A stretch of DNA of 64,000 nucleotides, taken from contig LN899469.1 of assembly GCA_001458075.1 (NCBI GenBank), positions 1 through 64,000 of the forward strand, written 5' to 3'. The notes beneath the pieces are model-generated. The model worked only from the letters and a program-made list of their open reading frames with translations. It did not search any database and was not told the origin of the DNA. This DNA is from Idiomarinaceae bacterium HL-53 (GTDB taxonomy: Bacteria; Pseudomonadota; Gammaproteobacteria; Enterobacterales; Alteromonadaceae). Position numbers and translations under genes: made by a program. Shown one piece after another: positions 9,920-20,277 of this stretch (position 1 is the stretch's first letter; every line of letters begins with the position of its first letter).

Positions 9920-11010
9920 TAATGAACCTCTCCTAAACGCGTACCTTGATATCTCCGATCTTGCACACGCTGCCACCATCCCTTGTTTGCTAAATACCAC
10001 TCTACAGTTTTACGCATACCCGATTCAAAGGTTTCGGCCGGTTTCCAACCGAGATCTCGAGCTATTTTGCTCGCATCAATCGCATAACGAACATCGTGAC
10101 CCGGTCGATCTGCTACAAACCGGATTAGATCTTCGTATTTTTTAAGACCACCAGGTTTATTTGGCACAAGCTCCTCAAGGAGTGCACATATCGTCTGTAC
10201 AACTTCGATATTCTGTTTTTCGCTATAGCCACCAATATTGTAGGTTTCGCCGACCTTTCCCGTTGTAGCTACTTGAATTAGAGCTCGAGCGTGATCTTCA
10301 ACATAAAGCCAGTCGCGAACCTGTTTTCCATCGCCATAGACCGGTAAATCTTTTCCGGCGAGTGCATTTAAAATCATGAGCGGAATTAACTTTTCCGGGA
10401 AATGATAGGGTCCATAATTATTCGAGCAATTTGTCACTATCGTTGGTAGCGCGAACGTGCGCCCCCAAGCTCTAACCAAGTGATCGGAGCTCGCTTTGCT
10501 CGCAGAATATGGAGAGCTTGGCGCATAAGGTGTAGTTTCCGTGAACACATTATTCGTACCGCGTAAGTCACCGTAAACTTCATCTGTTGAAATATGATGG
10601 AAGCGAAAGCTTCTTGCTTTATCAGGGTATCCTACCTCTAGTTGAGCAAGATAATTCCTCGCTGCTTCTAGTAACGTGTAAGTGCCCACGACATTAGTTT
10701 GAATAAACTCAGCTGGACCATCAATAGAGCGATCAACATGACTCTCAGCGGCTAAATGCATCACCACGTCAGGCTGGAATTTTTCGAAAGCTTCAGCCAT
10801 GGCCTTAGCCTCACAAATATCGGCTTGAACAAAGGTATAACGTGCATCCTCAGACACACTCGCAAGAGATTCTAAGTTCCCAGCATAAGTGAGTTTATCA
10901 ACGTTCAGCACTTCATGTTTTGTGTTCTGAATTAATTCGCGCACCACCGCAGATCCAATAAAACCCGCACCGCCAGTCACCAAAACTTTTAAGTTTTTGC
11001 TTCTACTCAT
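9919..11010 (-). CDS. rfbB: dTDP-glucose 4,6-dehydratase
   Basis: About 363 residues from the ATG at 11010 ([20 protein letters not shown]). The Gly-rich NAD motif, the [12 protein letters not shown] segment, [10 protein letters not shown] and the catalytic YSASKAS are all present. It converts dTDP-glucose to the 4-keto-6-deoxy sugar. The start overlaps the DHH-family gene upstream by 8 bases. A longer reading from 11043 is open but adds a tail unlike the family. Confidence 0.96.
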   Translation of the reverse strand: MSRSKNLKVLVTGGAGFIGSAVVRELIQNTKHEVLNVDKLTYAGNLESLASVSEDARYTFVQADICEAKAMAEAFEKFQPDVVMHLAAESHVDRSIDGPAEFIQTNVVGTYTLLEAARNYLAQLEVGYPDKARSFRFHHISTDEVYGDLRGTNNVFTETTPYAPSSPYSASKASSDHLVRAWGRTFALPTIVTNCSNNYGPYHFPEKLIPLMILNALAGKDLPVYGDGKQVRDWLYVEDHARALIQVATTGKVGETYNIGGYSEKQNIEVVQTICALLEELVPNKPGGLKKYEDLIRFVADRPGHDVRYAIDASKIARDLGWKPAETFESGMRKTVEWYLANKGWWQRVQDRRYQGTRLGEVH

Positions 11011-11980
11011 AATAATCGGCCACCGCATCAACAAACTGCCCAAGATCGTTTATCGGCAGCGCATTAACACCCGCTGCGCCTGCGCGGCCTCCCCCTGTCG
11101 GGAAGGACGAGCAGATGTCCCCGGCGCCTTGTAAGTTCGATTTGGGTGCTCGTAGGCTGATAGTCAGTGTTTCTCCGTCTGCGTTGGGAGTCGCAATGAC
11201 TACCGCTTTATCGGGGTTCTGATGTGCAAGGTCGTTTCCAAGTGTGCCGCTAATGCGCCGTGCCCACGGTGCATTGTCGAGCATTACAGCGGTAACTACA
11301 TCATCGTTTTGGATATGCTCTGCTCGTGCAGCTTGCTCCACATCTTCTGCAAAACCTTTTTGAAGTTGAGCAAACGGGGAGTGAGTATCATTAATTGCTT
11401 CGAAAGGAGAACCATAAGTGCAGAGCGCTCGATATAATGCCTCTGGTGCGAAATGCAGATCCTCAACGGTGGCTCCGTAACCATTATAATTCACCAAAAT
11501 ACCAAGCTCGCGGAGTTGCTGTGCATTGTCTCTATGTAAACCCAGCTTATCACTCTCAGCGAATCCGACAGAATCAAGGCTGTCGCCAAACGCAGCGGTA
11601 ATTGCCCACTCATGGAACATACCACCCAAATGCTTGCTAACTAGTAGGCCTGTGCAAACATTGGGAGAAAAATCGATCAAATGCGTTAGCTTCTCATGGT
11701 CGAAAAGGCTCTTTGCTTGGTGGTGGTCGCAGTAAAACACCGAGTCTGCTTTTTCCAACACGCGTTTTAAATCATCGGTATTCTTATCAAATGAGATGTC
11801 GAGAGCGGTAATAATCGCAGCGTCAGCTTCACCGTCAGAGATCTTTTTAATTAACGAATTGTCACGCTTAACGCCACTAATTAGTTTTTGTTCACTCGCT
11901 TTTACTGGTTTTGCTTTACGCATTTGAATGAGCGAGAAAATACCGTCTGCGTCGCCGTTAAAAACATCTATGTAGGTCAT
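11003..11980 (-). CDS. DHH-family phosphoesterase-like protein
   Basis: About 325 residues. The start at 11980 is supported by AGGAAG eight bases upstream and by conservation beginning at [14 protein letters not shown]. The DHH superfamily signatures are the N-terminal [10 protein letters not shown] (metal-binding aspartates), YCDHHQAK (the DHH motif, about residue 95) and a C-terminal DHHA1-type glycine motif, [12 protein letters not shown]. The superfamily includes RecJ, oligoribonucleases and phosphatases; a specific substrate cannot be read. It is the first gene of the rfbBDA unit, so it may act on a phosphorylated or nucleotide by-product of sugar metabolism, but this is only inference. 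Confidence 0.75.
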   Translation of the reverse strand: MTYIDVFNGDADGIFSLIQMRKAKPVKASEQKLISGVKRDNSLIKKISDGEADAAIITALDISFDKNTDDLKRVLEKADSVFYCDHHQAKSLFDHEKLTHLIDFSPNVCTGLLVSKHLGGMFHEWAITAAFGDSLDSVGFAESDKLGLHRDNAQQLRELGILVNYNGYGATVEDLHFAPEALYRALCTYGSPFEAINDTHSPFAQLQKGFAEDVEQAARAEHIQNDDVVTAVMLDNAPWARRISGTLGNDLAHQNPDKAVVIATPNADGETLTISLRAPKSNLQGAGDICSSFPTGGGRAGAAGVNALPINDLGQFVDAVADYYE

Positions 11981-12052
11981 CCGTGGAGCTTCCTTTACTG
12001 CGTACTGAATGGGGTTAAAGACTACCAAAAAGTTATGTTTATTACACCGATT

Positions 12053-12081
12053 TTGCAAAACAATGCGCGGCTGTGCATAAT
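12053..12081 (+). promoter_or_regulatory. sigma70-type promoter for the plus-strand sulfotransferase
   Basis: TTGCAA (12053-12058) and CATAAT (12076-12081) are separated by exactly 17 bases, four and five of six matches to consensus. Transcription would start near 12088, twenty bases before the ATG at 12108. This is the only clear signal in the 127-base divergent gap between the DHH gene and the sulfotransferase gene. Confidence 0.55.
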
Positions 12082-12107
12082 TCCTGAAATTGTAATGAAA
12101 GACGCTT

Positions 12108-13001
12108 ATGCAAAAACCTGTCACGTACATCATTGTCGGAATGAACCGAGGAGGAACCTCCGCTATTGCAGCTTCATTTAACGCTGCCGGTATTCCACTT
12201 GGAGAGTCGTTCTATCCGCCTATTTTTGAAGACAAAGCACTTGGAACTGCATTTCGTGCAAAGAAGTGGCGTGAAGTAAAGCGGCTTGCACAGCAATACA
12301 AGGCGAGTTTCGGCACCTACGCTTGGAAGCTTCCCGACAGTATTTGGAAGCTGCCTAAAGTACACAAGCTTTTCATAAATCCCAGGTACGTGTTTGTGTA
12401 TCGAGATCCTTTTGCAATTGCTACACGGGTGCAAGAATTGCATCATAGAGAGCTGTCGGAGGGAATTCGAAATGTAAATCGCGGTTATGAAAACGTCGCT
12501 AAGTTTGTTAAACGCTACCAACCCGATGCACTTCATGTGTCGTACGAGAAGCTTCTTCTAAACCCAAAAGCCTATGCGGAATCACTCCTTACATTTTTGG
12601 GGTCAGATCACTCCGATGACCGTGTATCAGCTATTGAGTCTGTCATTCAACCAAACGGTGAAGTTTATAATCGTTGGGTGAGAAAAACACAGCAAGGAAA
12701 GGCGCTGAAAGAACAGGGGTTGTGGGGGTACTTAGATAGTGTGGGAGATAATAAGGTTAGAGGCTGGATAGTCGCCTCGGACCAGGGCCCCTTAGTAGTT
12801 GACATCTTTATGAATGATATAAAGGTTGGCTCAGCTAAAGTTGAGCGTGAGCGCAAAGATTTAGTAGAGAGAGGGGTGATTACACGAGCAAACCAACATG
12901 CAGGGTTCTTATTCGAGATCACTCAACCCATCGCGCCCGGTGAGCAAATTAGTGTTAGAGAGCAAAGTACCGGTTTAGAGCTTATTGGCTCGCCCAAATA
13001 G
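12108..13001 (+). CDS. Sulfotransferase-like protein with C-terminal accessory domain
   Basis: 297 residues. IIVGMNRGGTSAI at the N terminus resembles the PAPS-binding loop of sulfotransferases, and RYVFVYRDPFAIATR resembles the 3'-phosphate-binding strand and helix; SYEKLLLNPKAY fits the region after it. The last 90 residues (GYLDSVGDNKVRGWIVASD onward) look like a separate beta-rich domain of a type also attached to glycosyltransferases. It stands alone on the plus strand with its own promoter and converges on the FkbM gene after 19 bases. Nearby cysDNC would supply PAPS. Its acceptor is probably the polysaccharide. Confidence 0.7.
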   Translation: MQKPVTYIIVGMNRGGTSAIAASFNAAGIPLGESFYPPIFEDKALGTAFRAKKWREVKRLAQQYKASFGTYAWKLPDSIWKLPKVHKLFINPRYVFVYRDPFAIATRVQELHHRELSEGIRNVNRGYENVAKFVKRYQPDALHVSYEKLLLNPKAYAESLLTFLGSDHSDDRVSAIESVIQPNGEVYNRWVRKTQQGKALKEQGLWGYLDSVGDNKVRGWIVASDQGPLVVDIFMNDIKVGSAKVERERKDLVERGVITRANQHAGFLFEITQPIAPGEQISVREQSTGLELIGSPK

Positions 13002-13020
13002 TTGTGACCGCCACTCGAAA

Positions 13021-14067
13021 TCACACTTGACCTAAACGCTCACGGGGAACCGCATAAAGATCAGTCCCTGTGTGGTAACAGTTGTGGTGTGAAACATAAA
13101 AGGCATAATTATCTATGTTTCTCATCACCCATAGGGGGAGCTCAAACAAATCACGCGCATGGTGATAAATACTCAGTTGAATTATCGGGCGAAAGCGTTC
13201 CAATGTTTCTTTTGCACCAAGCAATGCGGGCATCTCGTGCCCTTCAACATCGTACTTAATCAAATCTACGGTTGGAAGACGCATCGACGTCACAAGATAA
13301 TCGATAGGGAGTAGCTCTACCTCTGTCCCCTCAGCGCCAAGAGTGGAACTCCCTCCCGCCTCACGCAAGCGACTCTGCATCCGAACGTCAGACGCTCCTG
13401 CACACACCGGATGAATACCGAGTAATTTCGTTAACTTTAGCCGTTTGAAATTTGTTGGAGAAGGCTCCATTGCAATTACGCTACCCTTTCTGCTAACCGC
13501 TCGACGAAATGCAATCGCAGAGCCGCCAGTGTATGCGCCAACGTCAATTACAACATTCCCCGGTCGGGCTTGCGCTAAAGGATGAAAGTACTCAGGATAT
13601 GGCGCCGTTCGGTAGAAGCCAGCATCACAAGACACCCGAGCGCGCACGCAAGCGGCATAACTGAGTCGTGATGCATCATCTTCTAATTGTGAGTAAACCG
13701 ATGATAGTGCATCTATGTGTGACTCGAGATACTGACTGTCAGCACGGCCCTTTGACTGCCTCCACTCAGAAAGACCATCCAGCCAAAAGCAGCGGGCGAT
13801 CGCCTCTGAAGGTCCGTTGAACCAGCGCTTATGCGGAGAGCCACAAAAGACCACAGGAATCTTTGAGTCTCTGAAATGCAGCGTAGCTCGCCCTCCCGTA
13901 CCCACCGCCTTTAGACCTCGTACCCGAAGCCTCTTAAGCCGCGAGTCACGCAATGCGCTCGCAATAGCTCTTGCCGAACCCGCCAAGAGCACCTCTGAAC
14001 CCTCCGGTATCGCCGCAACCGACTGACGAAATAAAGGGGTATCCCAAACAGCATTTTCAAGCGACAT
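13021..14067 (-). CDS. FkbM-family methyltransferase
   Basis: About 348 residues from the ATG at 14067. The C-terminal two thirds carry the SAM-binding motif [30 protein letters not shown] and the family motif [19 protein letters not shown]. FkbM proteins are O-methyltransferases often found in polysaccharide loci. The first 130 residues ([16 protein letters not shown], then [14 protein letters not shown]) are not part of the usual domain and look like a separate Rossmann-like segment. It overlaps the 3' end of cysC by 11 bases, tying methylation to the sulfate operon. Confidence 0.85.
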   Translation of the reverse strand: MSLENAVWDTPLFRQSVAAIPEGSEVLLAGSARAIASALRDSRLKRLRVRGLKAVGTGGRATLHFRDSKIPVVFCGSPHKRWFNGPSEAIARCFWLDGLSEWRQSKGRADSQYLESHIDALSSVYSQLEDDASRLSYAACVRARVSCDAGFYRTAPYPEYFHPLAQARPGNVVIDVGAYTGGSAIAFRRAVSRKGSVIAMEPSPTNFKRLKLTKLLGIHPVCAGASDVRMQSRLREAGGSSTLGAEGTEVELLPIDYLVTSMRLPTVDLIKYDVEGHEMPALLGAKETLERFRPIIQLSIYHHARDLFELPLWVMRNIDNYAFYVSHHNCYHTGTDLYAVPRERLGQV

Positions 14068-14641
14068 TAAGCACATACGCCACCACTGCATCGGCGGCAG
14101 CTTCCACGCTCATTTCCGCCGTTCTTAAATGAATTTCTGGGCTTTCGGGAGCTTCGTACGGCGAGGAAATGCCGGTGAAGTGTGGAATCTCGCCAGCGCG
14201 CGCCTTTTTGTAAAGCCCTTTCGGGTCGCGTTGCTCACAAATCTCGATGGGTGTGTCTACGAACACTTCAATGAAGTGAGCACCTCCTATCGCTCTGGCC
14301 TGCGCTCGGTCTTCTTTAAAAGGCGAAATAAAAGCGGTGCCGACTATTAGACCAGCATCTACGAAAAGCTTGGCAACTTCGGTAATACGGCGAATGTTTT
14401 CCACGCGCGAGGTGTCGTCGAAGCCGAGATCTTTATTCAGTCCATGGCGCACGTTGTCACCATCAAGAAGATAGGTATGGCAACCGCGTTCAAATAGCTT
14501 GCGATCCACCGCATTCGCAATCGTCGACTTGCCAGAACCACTCAAGCCGGTGTACCACAACAAAGCGGGCTTGTGCCCATTCAACGCCACTCGGTCGTCG
14601 TGCGACACCGAAGTGTTGTGCCAAACAATGTTTTCTTTCAT
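14057..14641 (-). CDS. cysC: Adenylylsulfate kinase
   Basis: 194 residues from the ATG at 14641, which has GAGGAG at a good distance. The P-loop is [32 protein letters not shown] and FISPFKEDR follow as in CysC. It phosphorylates APS to PAPS, the donor for sulfotransferases. It closes the cysD-cysN-permease-cysC run. No cysH, cysI or cysJ reduction gene is present in this window, which fits a role in sulfation and not in cysteine synthesis. Confidence 0.97.
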   Translation of the reverse strand: MKENIVWHNTSVSHDDRVALNGHKPALLWYTGLSGSGKSTIANAVDRKLFERGCHTYLLDGDNVRHGLNKDLGFDDTSRVENIRRITEVAKLFVDAGLIVGTAFISPFKEDRAQARAIGGAHFIEVFVDTPIEICEQRDPKGLYKKARAGEIPHFTGISSPYEAPESPEIHLRTAEMSVEAAADAVVAYVLNVA

Positions 14642-14658
14642 TTTGCTCCTCGATTCTC

Positions 14659-14741
14659 GGTCAGGTTTCAACCTGACCTGCGTACTGACATGTTCCCAAA
14701 TTTAGGAAGCCCGTATACATAGGTCAGACTGAAGTCTGACC
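14659..14741. repeat. Paired-palindrome intergenic repeat, copy 1
   Basis: Two perfect 20-base palindromic hairpins: arms GGTCAGGTT/AACCTGACC at 14659-14678 and GGTCAGACT/AGTCTGACC at 14722-14741, with the shared spacer word GGAAGCCCGTATACA before the second. It fills the gap between the permease stop and cysC. The same pair recurs at 16485-16567, and the second hairpin recurs at 62869-62888. It behaves like a REP-type repeat; it could also shape mRNA stability or termination. Confidence 0.85.
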
Positions 14742-14745
14742 GAGC

Positions 14746-16461
14746 TCAAAACGGGAACACCGCCGGTATGAGTACTAAACAGCTGGCGATATACGTTACG
14801 GCCACCGGTGCGCCGGTTTGTAAAAAGTGCTTGAGACGGTAGTTGCTGGCGTTGAATACCATCAAATTGGTTTGGTACCCGTAAGGCGTTAAAAAGCTTG
14901 CCGACGCCGCAAACGCGACCCCCATGACCATGGGAAACGGATCGACGCCCAGCCCCTGTGCCAAGCTGTAGGCTATCGGAAACATTAAAGCCGCCGCGGC
15001 GTTGTTTGTAATGAGCTCGGTGAGTAAATAGGTCATTAAAAATACGCCTGCAAAGGTAACAAACGGCGCATGCCCTGCCAATGCCGTGCCTGCAAAATCA
15101 CCAATGGCCACCGAGAGCCCCGTGGTCTCCATCGCCGATGCAATACAAAGCGCACTTGTAACGATCAACCAAATCTCCACTGGGAACCGCCGTTTAATTT
15201 CATTCGAGTTCAAACAGCCGGTGAACAATAATACCGAGAGCAATAGCAAAGCCGCCAAGAATAAAGAACTGCCCGTAATTACAGTACCCGCGATCATTGC
15301 CACAAAGCCCCAAAGGGTCACTCTTTCGCGCCAGCCACTCAACATCGAGTCTGGGTTCACACCACTTAATACGAAAAAGTTCTTCGAAATATTATGGCGA
15401 GAGGAGAAGTCGGGACCGGTGGCGAGCAACAAAAAGTCACCAGGTTGCAAAAACACCTCTCCCAATTTCCCAGTCACACGCCCACCTTCTCGGCGAATCG
15501 CCACAACTGCAGCGTCGAAACGCGCACGAAAACCGGTACTCTTTAAGCTTTTCCCTACCAATACCGAGTCTTCTTTAATAATCACTTCAGTGAGTTGTTG
15601 CGTGGTTAAACCATTGTCTTCTGCAAACAAGGTAATACCAGGAAACTGCTTGAGCGCCATTACTTTCGAAACATTCCCCGAAAAAATGAGCTTATCCCCA
15701 GCTTCCAGCACGTCATATCGAGCCACCGGGCGAATTATTTCCCGTTTCCGAATAATTTCCGCCAAAAAGAGCTCGTCTAAATGGCGAAGTCCTGCCCCTT
15801 CCACCGTTTTCCCGACTAAAGGCGAGTCTGCAGCTAAACGAGCTTCAACGAAATATTCCGATACTTCAGACTTCTTCTCCTGATCTTCGGGCAACCAGTA
15901 GGTCATCACAAAAAGCACCAACAAGCCTGCAACAGTTACCCCCAAGCCAACGAGGGTAAAGTCAAAGAACTGAAAGCCGGAGTGGCCGGTACCTGTAAAC
16001 ATCGAGTTCACGATCAGATTGGTGGAAGTACCGATAAGCGTGAGCGTGCCGCCCATAATGGCGGCGTAAGAGAGGGGAATAAGTAGTTTTGAGGGTGCAA
16101 CATACTTGTTAGAGCGCACTGAGTTAAGCATTGCGGCCACTACTGCGGTGTTGTTCAGCACGGAAGAAGCCAGCGCTGAAAAACCCATGGTGCGCCAAAT
16201 GCTTGCCGTGATAGAACGACTAAATAAATAGCTCGATACTTTACGAAGTAGGCTGGTTTTTTCTAACGCGAAGGAGATCAGAATAAGCAACACTAAGGTG
16301 GCTAACCCAGGGTTCGCCGCATTTGAAAGCATGGTTTCTGGCGAAACCCAGCCCATCAGCACTGTGACCAACATACCCCCACCAAAAATGGCAGGCGCCT
16401 GCTGCTGGAAGCGGATCAAAAGCAGGATAATTCCTACAATCGTGCATATCAGCAAAACCAC
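14746..16461 (-). CDS. SLC13/ArsB-type permease with two TrkA-C domains, likely sulfate importer
   Basis: 571 residues with about ten hydrophobic segments split by a central cytoplasmic part. NPGLATLVLLI, SSVLNNTAVVAAML and SYAAIMGGTLTLIGTSTN are typical of the first half of the permease fold, and LTELITNNAAAALMFP of the second. Residues about 205-365 contain two TrkA-C (RCK_C) regulatory domains (VGKTVEGAGLRHL; VGKSLKSTGFRARF). The GTG start at 16461 has AGAGGA upstream. Its position between cysN and cysC makes sulfate the likely substrate, although the family also carries other anions. Confidence 0.85.
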   Translation of the reverse strand: MVLLICTIVGIILLLIRFQQQAPAIFGGGMLVTVLMGWVSPETMLSNAANPGLATLVLLILISFALEKTSLLRKVSSYLFSRSITASIWRTMGFSALASSVLNNTAVVAAMLNSVRSNKYVAPSKLLIPLSYAAIMGGTLTLIGTSTNLIVNSMFTGTGHSGFQFFDFTLVGLGVTVAGLLVLFVMTYWLPEDQEKKSEVSEYFVEARLAADSPLVGKTVEGAGLRHLDELFLAEIIRKREIIRPVARYDVLEAGDKLIFSGNVSKVMALKQFPGITLFAEDNGLTTQQLTEVIIKEDSVLVGKSLKSTGFRARFDAAVVAIRREGGRVTGKLGEVFLQPGDFLLLATGPDFSSRHNISKNFFVLSGVNPDSMLSGWRERVTLWGFVAMIAGTVITGSSLFLAALLLLSVLLFTGCLNSNEIKRRFPVEIWLIVTSALCIASAMETTGLSVAIGDFAGTALAGHAPFVTFAGVFLMTYLLTELITNNAAAALMFPIAYSLAQGLGVDPFPMVMGVAFAASASFLTPYGYQTNLMVFNASNYRLKHFLQTGAPVAVTYIASCLVLIPAVFPF

Positions 16462-16484
16462 ATTAGATCCTCTGAATCAGCCTC

Positions 16485-16567
16485 GGTCAGGTTTCAACCT
16501 GACCTGCCTCTATCCATATTCCTCGATCTCGGAAGCCCGTATACACAGGTCAGACTGAAGTCTGACC
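16485..16567. repeat. Paired-palindrome intergenic repeat, copy 2
   Basis: The same two hairpins as copy 1, at 16485-16504 and 16548-16567, with the same order, the same spacing to within a base and the shared word GGAAGCCCGTATACA. It occupies the gap between cysN and the permease gene. Confidence 0.85.
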
Positions 16568-16585
16568 GAAAGTCCAGCTCAACGC

Positions 16586-18004
16586 TCATGACAGCAGATC
16601 CTTAGCGCCCCAGTGCGGGAAGTGCTTGCGAATGAGCTGGTTCAGCTCTACTTCGAACTCGCTGAATTCATGCGTTTCTGCTTCAGAAGCCTCATGCCCT
16701 TTTAGCGCTGAATCAATCATGCCCGCACCTACGGTTACATTACTCATGCGGTCGATCAAAATAAACGCACCGGTTTGCTTATTCGTTTGATACGCATCGA
16801 ACGCTACGGGCTCATTCACTTGCAAATCGACCAAGCCAATTTCGTTCAGCTCAAGTTTCCCAGCTTCCACTTCTTCAAGTGTGTTTACATCAATACGATG
16901 ATGCAGCTTCTCCACTTTTCCAGTGGTCAGTTTGCAGGTGAACTTCACATAATATTCACGGTGTGCTTCCAGTGCTTTTTCATGCATCCACACCACTTTC
17001 GCGCGCATGCGAGTAGAAACATGCGGAAGCTCATCTTTACGCACAATCATATTGCCGCGAGAAACATCCACCTCGTCGTTCAAGGTCAATGTCACGGCCA
17101 TAGGCGCAACCGCTTCTTCGAGTTCACCATCGAAAGTAACAATCGACTTCACGGTCGAAATCGTGCCGGAAGGCAGCACGCGTATGGTATCACCCACTCG
17201 AATGGCACCCGAGGCAATCGTGCCTTGAAAACCACGAAAATCAGAATTTGGGCGCGAAACAAGCTGTACAGGAAAACGAAAATCTTGCTTGTCAGAGTTC
17301 TCAAGCACATCAAGATTCTCAAGATACTCCATCAAAGTAGAGCCACGGAACCAGCTCAAATGCTCCGAACGATTCACTACGTTATCGCCTTTCAGCGCCG
17401 AAATTGGCACGAAGCGAATATCTGGAATATCGAGTGAGCCGGCAAGCTTTAAATACTCTTCTTGAATTTCTTTGTAACGCTCTTGCGAATACTCCACCAA
17501 GTCCATTTTATTCACTGCCACAATCACATGCTTAATACCGAGCAGTGAACAAATAAAGCTGTGGCGACGCGTTTGCACCTGCACGCCATGGCGCGCGTCA
17601 ACCAAAATAATGGCTAAATCACAAGTAGAAGCGCCTGTGGCCATGTTCCGCGTATACTGCTCATGGCCTGGGGTGTCGGCAATAATAAACTTGCGCTTGT
17701 CGGTAGAGAAATAACGATAAGCGACGTCAATGGTAATGCCCTGCTCACGTTCACTCTGCAAGCCATCTACTAATAACGCCAAATCAACTTCGTCACCCTG
17801 AGTCCCCGATTTTTTCGAGTCTTCAGTAATAGCCGCAAGCTGATCTTCGAAAATCATTTTACTGTCGTGTAGTAAACGCCCAATCAGGGTACTTTTGCCG
17901 TCATCTACTGAGCCACAGGTAATAAAACGAAGGAGCTCTTTCTCTTCGTGTTGCTTTAAATAAGCAAGAATATCTTTTTCAATCAAAGGAGACGCATGGC
18001 TCAT
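16586..18004 (-). CDS. cysN: Sulfate adenylyltransferase subunit 1 (GTPase)
   Basis: 472 residues. The GTPase motifs are [19 protein letters not shown] (P loop), [14 protein letters not shown] (switch II) and VNKMDLVEY (guanine specificity), followed by two EF-Tu-like beta-barrel domains. CysN hydrolyses GTP to drive APS formation by CysD. It is separate from cysC here, not a CysNC fusion. Its ATG shares one base with the cysD stop (TGATG), with GAGGGG nine bases upstream. Confidence 0.97.
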   Translation of the reverse strand: MSHASPLIEKDILAYLKQHEEKELLRFITCGSVDDGKSTLIGRLLHDSKMIFEDQLAAITEDSKKSGTQGDEVDLALLVDGLQSEREQGITIDVAYRYFSTDKRKFIIADTPGHEQYTRNMATGASTCDLAIILVDARHGVQVQTRRHSFICSLLGIKHVIVAVNKMDLVEYSQERYKEIQEEYLKLAGSLDIPDIRFVPISALKGDNVVNRSEHLSWFRGSTLMEYLENLDVLENSDKQDFRFPVQLVSRPNSDFRGFQGTIASGAIRVGDTIRVLPSGTISTVKSIVTFDGELEEAVAPMAVTLTLNDEVDVSRGNMIVRKDELPHVSTRMRAKVVWMHEKALEAHREYYVKFTCKLTTGKVEKLHHRIDVNTLEEVEAGKLELNEIGLVDLQVNEPVAFDAYQTNKQTGAFILIDRMSNVTVGAGMIDSALKGHEASEAETHEFSEFEVELNQLIRKHFPHWGAKDLLS

Positions 18005-18915
18005 CAGAAATACCCCTCGATTTTTTTCTTCTCCATCGAACCTGAACTATCACGATCGATCACACGACCTTGGCGCTCAGACGTTTTCGTAAGCAGCATT
18101 TCTTGAATAATTTCCGGCAAAGTAGCCGCTTTCGACTCAATGGCACCCGTAAGCGGGTAGCAACCCAACGTACGGAAACGCACCATGCGCATTTCCGGCG
18201 TTTCACCCGGCTCAAGCGGCATACGGTCGTCGTCGACCATCATGAGCATGCCGTCGCGCTCAACTACTGGGCGCTCTTTGGCAAAGTACAAATCTGGAAT
18301 TTGAATCTTCTCAAGGTAGATATACTGCCAAATATCAAGTTCCGTCCAATTGGAAAGCGGAAACACACGAATGCTTTCGCCTTTGTCTCCCTTGCCGTTA
18401 TAAATGTTCCAAAGTTCAGGGCGCTGGTTTTTCGGATCCCAACGGTGATTACGGTCACGAAATGAATATACACGCTCTTTTGCACGAGATTTCTCTTCGT
18501 CACGGCGTGCGCCGCCAAATGCCGCATCGAACTTATATTTATTCAATGCCTGCTTGAGCGCCTGAGTTTTCATAATATCGGTATGCTTCGCAGAACCGTG
18601 ACTGAAAGGCCCCACACCCGCTTCCACGCCTTCTTGATTGATATATTCAATCAACTCAAAATCCATTTCTTTGGCAATACGGTCACGAAAAGCGATCATT
18701 TCACGGAATTTCCATGTGGTATTCACATGCATAAGCGGAAATGGAATTTTGCCTGGGTAGAAGGCCTTTCGCGCTAAGTGCAGCAATACAGAAGAGTCTT
18801 TACCCACGGAATAAAGCATGACGGGGTTTTCAAACTCTGCCGCGACTTCACGGAATATTTGGATGGACTCGTTTTCAAGAGCCTTGAGGTGGGTGAGGCG
18901 TTCTTTTACGTCCAT
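18004..18915 (-). CDS. cysD: Sulfate adenylyltransferase subunit 2
   Basis: 303 residues, standard CysD length. The PP-loop motif is [35 protein letters not shown] and [12 protein letters not shown] are family signatures. With CysN it makes APS from sulfate and ATP. It is the first gene of the sulfate-activation operon. An inverted repeat just upstream of the start may be a regulatory site. Confidence 0.97.
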   Translation of the reverse strand: MDVKERLTHLKALENESIQIFREVAAEFENPVMLYSVGKDSSVLLHLARKAFYPGKIPFPLMHVNTTWKFREMIAFRDRIAKEMDFELIEYINQEGVEAGVGPFSHGSAKHTDIMKTQALKQALNKYKFDAAFGGARRDEEKSRAKERVYSFRDRNHRWDPKNQRPELWNIYNGKGDKGESIRVFPLSNWTELDIWQYIYLEKIQIPDLYFAKERPVVERDGMLMMVDDDRMPLEPGETPEMRMVRFRTLGCYPLTGAIESKAATLPEIIQEMLLTKTSERQGRVIDRDSSGSMEKKKIEGYF

Positions 18916-18938
18916 GGCAACACTCTTCGTTTAATTTT

Positions 18939-18955
18939 AAGAAACATAGTTTCTT
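18939..18955. promoter_or_regulatory. Perfect inverted repeat upstream of cysD (possible operator)
   Basis: AAGAAAC and GTTTCTT flank a 3-base ATA centre, 24 bases before the cysD ATG. On the minus strand it lies just after a possible -10 hexamer TATGAT. The position suits a repressor or activator site, but no known binding consensus is matched with confidence. Confidence 0.4.
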
Positions 18956-18984
18956 ATCATATCAAAAGTACAACATCTAGTGTA

Positions 18985-20241
18985 CTAAGGGAGCCTACTT
19001 AAACTTGCTAGCCGCTCTCTACCTGTACTATTTAACTCTTTCAAAAAAGGCCTTATTAATTTAGCGTACTGATCATTATTTTGTACGCGTTCTCCGCGAT
19101 AATATGCCTCTTTACCCAGTGCCTTACAATAACTCACGTAAAGTAACCTCGCATATTCTTCTTGATAAAGATAATGGCACTGCAGCACAGAGAATTGCTT
19201 TTGGTCCGCAAGAATTTCATCAATCAGCTCATTAAGGTTGGCTCGAGCACTAATTGCATCTTCCATAGTAGTCAATGGGTCTACATATTCCTCTCGAAGC
19301 ATTACATGTTTTATAAATTCCGTTCTTGCTTGATTGAATAATATGTATCCACGCCACATGGGGTCATCTTTAGAGAATTCCAGAGCCTTCGCAAACGAAT
19401 GATCCGCTTGTGAGAGGTAGCGCTTTAGTTTCTCCAGCGCATCTCCCGAAATTCTATCTCGTATTTCCTGCCATTTTTGTAAAGAGGCAACATCTGCTTT
19501 GTCTTTTGGATCAACTAGTCGAATGGCACGCTTTCGATAATATAAACCTAGATAATTGTGATAAACCGTTGCACTCACCGGATTTCGAAGCATAGTGGCA
19601 CGAATCTGAAGCAAACCTGTTTGCTCCAATATCCCTTTTCCCTCAACTGTTCGTTGATACTCATATACAGATGTAAATAACTTAACAGCTTCACGAATCT
19701 GAATTGAGTTACCTTTGCTAATACTTGTAAATTCGTCAGCTTTCTCATTTATTTTTTGGATAATTGAATCTATATCTTTCGTATGTCGGGACTCTGTACT
19801 TTCGCTTCGAAGGTCAATGGCTGGGAAGAGTACTAGAACATCAATCATGGACTGCAGCGTGTCCGCAAAATTCATTGCTGTACTTGAGTGTTTTCGAATG
19901 TTTCGAGTTATCTGTCCAAGTATTGCATCACGTAAAGCTGCCTCTTCTGTTTGACGGAACGTTGAGATGAGTTCCGGAATACAAGTCACGTAATGTTCGT
20001 TGTCCAGTATGTTTCCGTCCATCTTCGTAATTGTGTTCACGCTATCGATAGAAATATATGTCTGTAAAGAGACATATAAAGCCACTAGCGATATCACCGA
20101 AGAAAGTATTGCAACCGTAAAGGCAGTTAGATCAACTTGTTTTTTAGTGGTGTACAGCCAGATTGCAATCACTCCTCCGAGAATCAGGAGCAACAATACG
20201 GTGGAAATATATCTCCATTGCTTAGTTGATATCCTCATCAT
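18985..20241 (-). CDS. Membrane-anchored protein of unknown function
   Basis: 418 residues, not recognised. Two hydrophobic segments lie near the N terminus (about 10-30, VLLLLILGGVIAIWLY, and 38-62, FTVAILSSVISLVALYV), followed by a long soluble, mainly helical part with many charged residues and no catalytic motif. It may resemble signal-receiving or scaffold proteins with a cytoplasmic helical domain. It sits alone between the cysD promoter region and a terminator-like hairpin, so it may be its own transcription unit. The ATG has TAGGTAAG just upstream. Confidence 0.6.
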   Translation of the reverse strand: MMRISTKQWRYISTVLLLLILGGVIAIWLYTTKKQVDLTAFTVAILSSVISLVALYVSLQTYISIDSVNTITKMDGNILDNEHYVTCIPELISTFRQTEEAALRDAILGQITRNIRKHSSTAMNFADTLQSMIDVLVLFPAIDLRSESTESRHTKDIDSIIQKINEKADEFTSISKGNSIQIREAVKLFTSVYEYQRTVEGKGILEQTGLLQIRATMLRNPVSATVYHNYLGLYYRKRAIRLVDPKDKADVASLQKWQEIRDRISGDALEKLKRYLSQADHSFAKALEFSKDDPMWRGYILFNQARTEFIKHVMLREEYVDPLTTMEDAISARANLNELIDEILADQKQFSVLQCHYLYQEEYARLLYVSYCKALGKEAYYRGERVQNNDQYAKLIRPFLKELNSTGRERLASLSRLP

Positions 20242-20277
20242 ACTTACCTACATTCTAACCTTCACTCAATACGCTTT

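Noticed and set aside
15086-15883. 265-codon open frame on the plus strand
   Set aside because: It is antisense to the permease gene, with a low-complexity Ser/Thr/Lys-rich product typical of a shadow frame.
14659-16567. CRISPR array
   Set aside because: The repeats are paired palindromes in two separate gaps, without regularly spaced unique spacers.
16775-17437. 220-codon open frame on the plus strand
   Set aside because: It lies fully inside cysN in antisense, has no family motif and follows the codon pattern of the real gene.
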